A DNA stretch of 35,476 nt, from NCBI GenBank assembly GCA_946536145.1, contig CAMNEA010000026.1, positions 1 to 35,476 of the forward strand, read 5' to 3'. Positions within the stretch are counted from its first letter, which is position 1. The number at the start of each line of letters is the position of its first letter. This DNA is from an uncultured Butyrivibrio sp. (GTDB taxonomy: Bacteria > Bacillota > Clostridia > Lachnospirales > Lachnospiraceae). The position numbers and the translations under genes are program-made. Shown here piece by piece: positions 33,535 through 35,476 of the stretch. The notes beneath the pieces are model-generated. The model did not search any database. It was not told where the DNA came from and worked only from the letters and a program-made list of their open reading frames with translations.

Positions 33535-34491
33535 TTATTCACTGTCCTGTCTAAGTGAAAGTCCAAGCTCATCAAGTTTGGCAAGAACTTCCTCAAGGGA
33601 CTTGCGTCCGAGATTGCGAACTTTCATCATATCATCAGATGTCTTGTTAGCAAGCTCCTGAACAGTATTGATTCCTGCCCTCTTAAGGCAGTTGAATGAA
33701 CGAACTGAAAGCTCAAGTTCGTCAATTGACATCTCAAGAATCTTGTCCTGGCTACCATTGTCTTTTTCTACCATAACCTCAGCGGTCTTGGCATTCTCTG
33801 ACAGATCAATGAAAAGACTAAGGTGCTCAGAAAGAACTTTGGCAGCAAGGCTTACTGCCTCGTCAGGACCAAGTGTTCCATCCGTGTGAACATCAAGTGT
33901 AAGCTTGTCATAGTCAGTAACCTGACCTACACGAGTGTTTTCAACAGTTACGTTTACTCTCTCAACAGGAGTATAGATAGAATCAATCGCGATCACACCG
34001 ATAGGAAGATCACCTGATTTATTCTTGTCAGAGCTAACATAACCTCTTCCCTTTGTGATGGTCAGCTCCATGTAGAGCTTAGCATCCTTACCTGAAAGAG
34101 TGGCGATAACCTGATCAGGGTTCATGATCTCAATATCCTGATCAACCTGAATATCAGAAGCCCTTACAACACCTTCTCCGCTGTACTCAATATAAGCAGT
34201 CTTGGGCTCATTGGTATCAGAAGAATTCTTGATTGAAAGGTTCTTGATATTCATAATGATCTCAGTTACATCCTCCTTAACTCCGGGAATGGAACTGAAC
34301 TCATGCAGTACGCCTTCGATCTTAACCTGACTAACTGCTGCTCCTGGTAATGAAGAGAGCATAATCCTACGAAGGGAATTGCCCAGTGTAATACCGTAAC
34401 CTCTCTCAAGAGGCTCAACTACGAATTTACCATACTTCTTATCATCTGAGATTTCAGCAACTTCAATATTTGGTCTTTCAAAATCAAACAC
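33535..34491 (-). CDS. rpoA: DNA-directed RNA polymerase alpha subunit
   Basis: 318 residues, normal. GTG start with AAGGAGGG 7 nt upstream. N-terminal assembly domain: '[26 protein letters not shown]' (about residues 27-52) and '[14 protein letters not shown]'. C-terminal domain: '[27 protein letters not shown]' and '[19 protein letters not shown]', with the UP-element-binding residues typical of alpha-CTD. It forms the dimer that starts polymerase assembly. Between rpsD and rplQ, as standard. Confidence 0.99.
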   Translation of the reverse strand: MFDFERPNIEVAEISDDKKYGKFVVEPLERGYGITLGNSLRRIMLSSLPGAAVSQVKIEGVLHEFSSIPGVKEDVTEIIMNIKNLSIKNSSDTNEPKTAYIEYSGEGVVRASDIQVDQDIEIMNPDQVIATLSGKDAKLYMELTITKGRGYVSSDKNKSGDLPIGVIAIDSIYTPVERVNVTVENTRVGQVTDYDKLTLDVHTDGTLGPDEAVSLAAKVLSEHLSLFIDLSENAKTAEVMVEKDNGSQDKILEMSIDELELSVRSFNCLKRAGINTVQELANKTSDDMMKVRNLGRKSLEEVLAKLDELGLSLRQDSE

Positions 34492-34520
34492 TGATATACC
34501 CTCCTTATGTGGTTAGTTAA

Positions 34521-35114
34521 TTACTTTGAATACAACTCGACGATAAGCATTTCGTCAACGGGAACATCAATAGCCTCTCTTGAAGGAAGCTCTTTTACTG
34601 TGCCCTGGAGATTCTCCTTGTTAACATCAAGCCACTCAGGAGTAAGTCTTCCTGCTGTGATCTCTGTAATATCCTTGAATCTCTGAATATTCTTAGCAGA
34701 TTCCTTAACTTCGATTACATCACCAGCCTTGATGAGATATGAAGGAACATTGATTGTCTTACCGTTCACAGTAATGAACTTGTGAAGTACAACCTGTCTT
34801 GCTTCTCTTCTTGTTCTTGCAAAGCCCATTCTGAATACTACGTTATCAAGCCTTGTCTCAAGAATTACCATAAGGTTTGTACCTGTCTGGCCCTTCATTC
34901 TGTCGGCACGGTCATAGTAGTTTCTGAACGGCTTCTCAAGTACGCCATAGATGAACTTAGCCTTCTGCTTCTCACGGAGCTGAAGTCCGTACTCACTCAT
35001 CTTCTTACCAGCTCTTGCTGATGTTCTCTTAGATTTCTTGTCGTATCCAAGGAATGTTGGATCAAGATCAAGAGATCTGCATCTCTTTAAAACGGGAACT
35101 CTGTTTACTGCCAT
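34521..35114 (-). CDS. rpsD: 30S ribosomal protein S4
   Basis: 197 residues. 'RVPVLKRCRSLDL' start, 'SEYGLQLREKQKAKFIYGVLEKPFRNYY' and the S4/RNA-binding domain 'LETRLDNVVFRMGFARTRREARQVVLHKFITVNGK' (about residues 87-121). S4 nucleates 30S assembly on 16S rRNA and often represses its own operon. AAAGGAG 6 nt before the ATG. No N-terminal zinc Cys cluster is kept beyond one Cys (C+/C- paralogue distinction: C- type). Confidence 0.98.
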   Translation of the reverse strand: MAVNRVPVLKRCRSLDLDPTFLGYDKKSKRTSARAGKKMSEYGLQLREKQKAKFIYGVLEKPFRNYYDRADRMKGQTGTNLMVILETRLDNVVFRMGFARTRREARQVVLHKFITVNGKTINVPSYLIKAGDVIEVKESAKNIQRFKDITEITAGRLTPEWLDVNKENLQGTVKELPSREAIDVPVDEMLIVELYSK

Positions 35115-35243
35115 TTTTGGCTCCTTTCTTTTTCTCAGATGTATTTCATCTGATGTTGTTTACAATGCAATTTGCACCTTCGTCCAACGAGTTATGTTGA
35201 TAATACAATGTATAATGCACATGTAACTCGCAGTCGGGACTGA
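35115..35243 (-). promoter_or_regulatory. Structured rpsK-rpsD gap, candidate S4-binding leader
   Basis: The 129-nt gap can form a long hairpin closed by CGAGTTA/TAACTCG with an inner, nearly symmetrical AT-rich stem, and a second hairpin TCAGATG-aaata-CATCTGA just before the rpsD ribosome binding site. Firmicute rpsD genes commonly carry an S4-responsive leader; identity with that RNA family was not tested. Confidence 0.45.
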
Positions 35244-35476
35244 TTATACCCTACGACGCTTAGGTGGGCGGCATCCGTTGTGCGGTACAGGTGTTACATC
35301 AGTGATGGATGTAACTGAAAGACCACATGCAGCAAGAGCTCTGATAGCAGCTTCTCTTCCTGAACCGGGTCCCTTAACGAATACATCGACAGTCTTAAGG
35401 CCATGGATAAGTGCAGCCTTTGTTGCTGTCTCTGCAGCTACCTGTGCAGCATAAGGAGTAGATTTCCTTGAACCCT
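35244..35476 (-). CDS. rpsK: 30S ribosomal protein S11, C-terminal part (cut by the window edge)
   Basis: The visible 76 codons read from '[20 protein letters not shown]' through '[19 protein letters not shown]' to '[16 protein letters not shown]', the standard S11 C-terminus including the conserved '[18 protein letters not shown]' end that contacts the Shine-Dalgarno helix. The start lies beyond the right edge. It belongs to the rpsM-rpsK-rpsD-rpoA-rplQ gene order. Confidence 0.98.
   Translation of the reverse strand, partial: GSRKSTPYAAQVAAETATKAALIHGLKTVDVFVKGPGSGREAAIRALAACGLSVTSITDVTPVPHNGCRPPKRRRV

Overview
The window looks like a chromosomal segment of a Gram-positive Firmicute of the family Lachnospiraceae (Butyrivibrio/Pseudobutyrivibrio-like). 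This is an inference from three things: the gene order rpsK-rpsD-rpoA-rplQ ... ecfA1-ecfA2-ecfT-truA-rplM-rpsI, the type of ribosomal protein L17 with a long internal insertion, and typical AGGAGG ribosome binding sites. Most genes lie on the minus strand, so transcription runs from high to low coordinates.

Right end (32.8-35.5 kb): rpsK (partial), rpsD, rpoA and rplQ, closed by a strong terminator. 22.2-32.7 kb is an accessory block inserted between rplQ and the ECF transporter genes, which are often close neighbours in this group. It holds (i) a two-gene operon with its own promoter, encoding a tandem AAA+ ATPase that resembles those of contractile injection systems and a protein with phosphoinositide-kinase-like catalytic motifs; (ii) a LytTR response regulator, a GHKL sensor kinase and a membrane-anchored M15 peptidase; and (iii) a divergent, domain-permuted family-3 glycosidase broken by an in-frame TGA. 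17.7-22.1 kb is the conserved ecfA1-ecfA2-ecfT-truA-rplM-rpsI cluster.

13-17.7 kb is an accessory zone. It contains a seven-unit tandem array of about 54 bp, a nuclease-like gene interrupted by a TAG codon, an acetyltransferase remnant, a lipoprotein that fuses a HAD phosphatase to a histidine acid phosphatase, and an isoprenylcysteine methyltransferase-like protein. 11.1-12.5 kb is an iron region: a Fur-box-like operator between feoA-feoB-feoC and a divergent cysteine-rich/HMA protein, with feoB reduced to its two ends by a large internal deletion.

6.5-11 kb contains two copies of a miniature inverted-repeat element (one with a clear 8-bp target duplication), an ABC-F antibiotic-resistance-type gene behind a leader peptide and attenuator, and a small operon of a MotA/ExbB-like membrane protein, a stand-alone LuxR-type HTH protein and a membrane-anchored SurA_N-like protein. 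0.1-6.5 kb holds two ordinary operons: a BMP-like ligand-binding protein (with a ParB-like N-terminus) plus a metallophosphoesterase, and DUF362, SMP-30, dtd, DUF4230 and a membrane protein, followed by a REP-like palindrome cluster at the window edge.

The window mixes a strongly conserved translation core with visible gene decay (feoB, GH3, the nuclease-like gene, acetyltransferase and AraC remnants) and mobile repeats. No tRNA, rRNA or CRISPR array was recognised.
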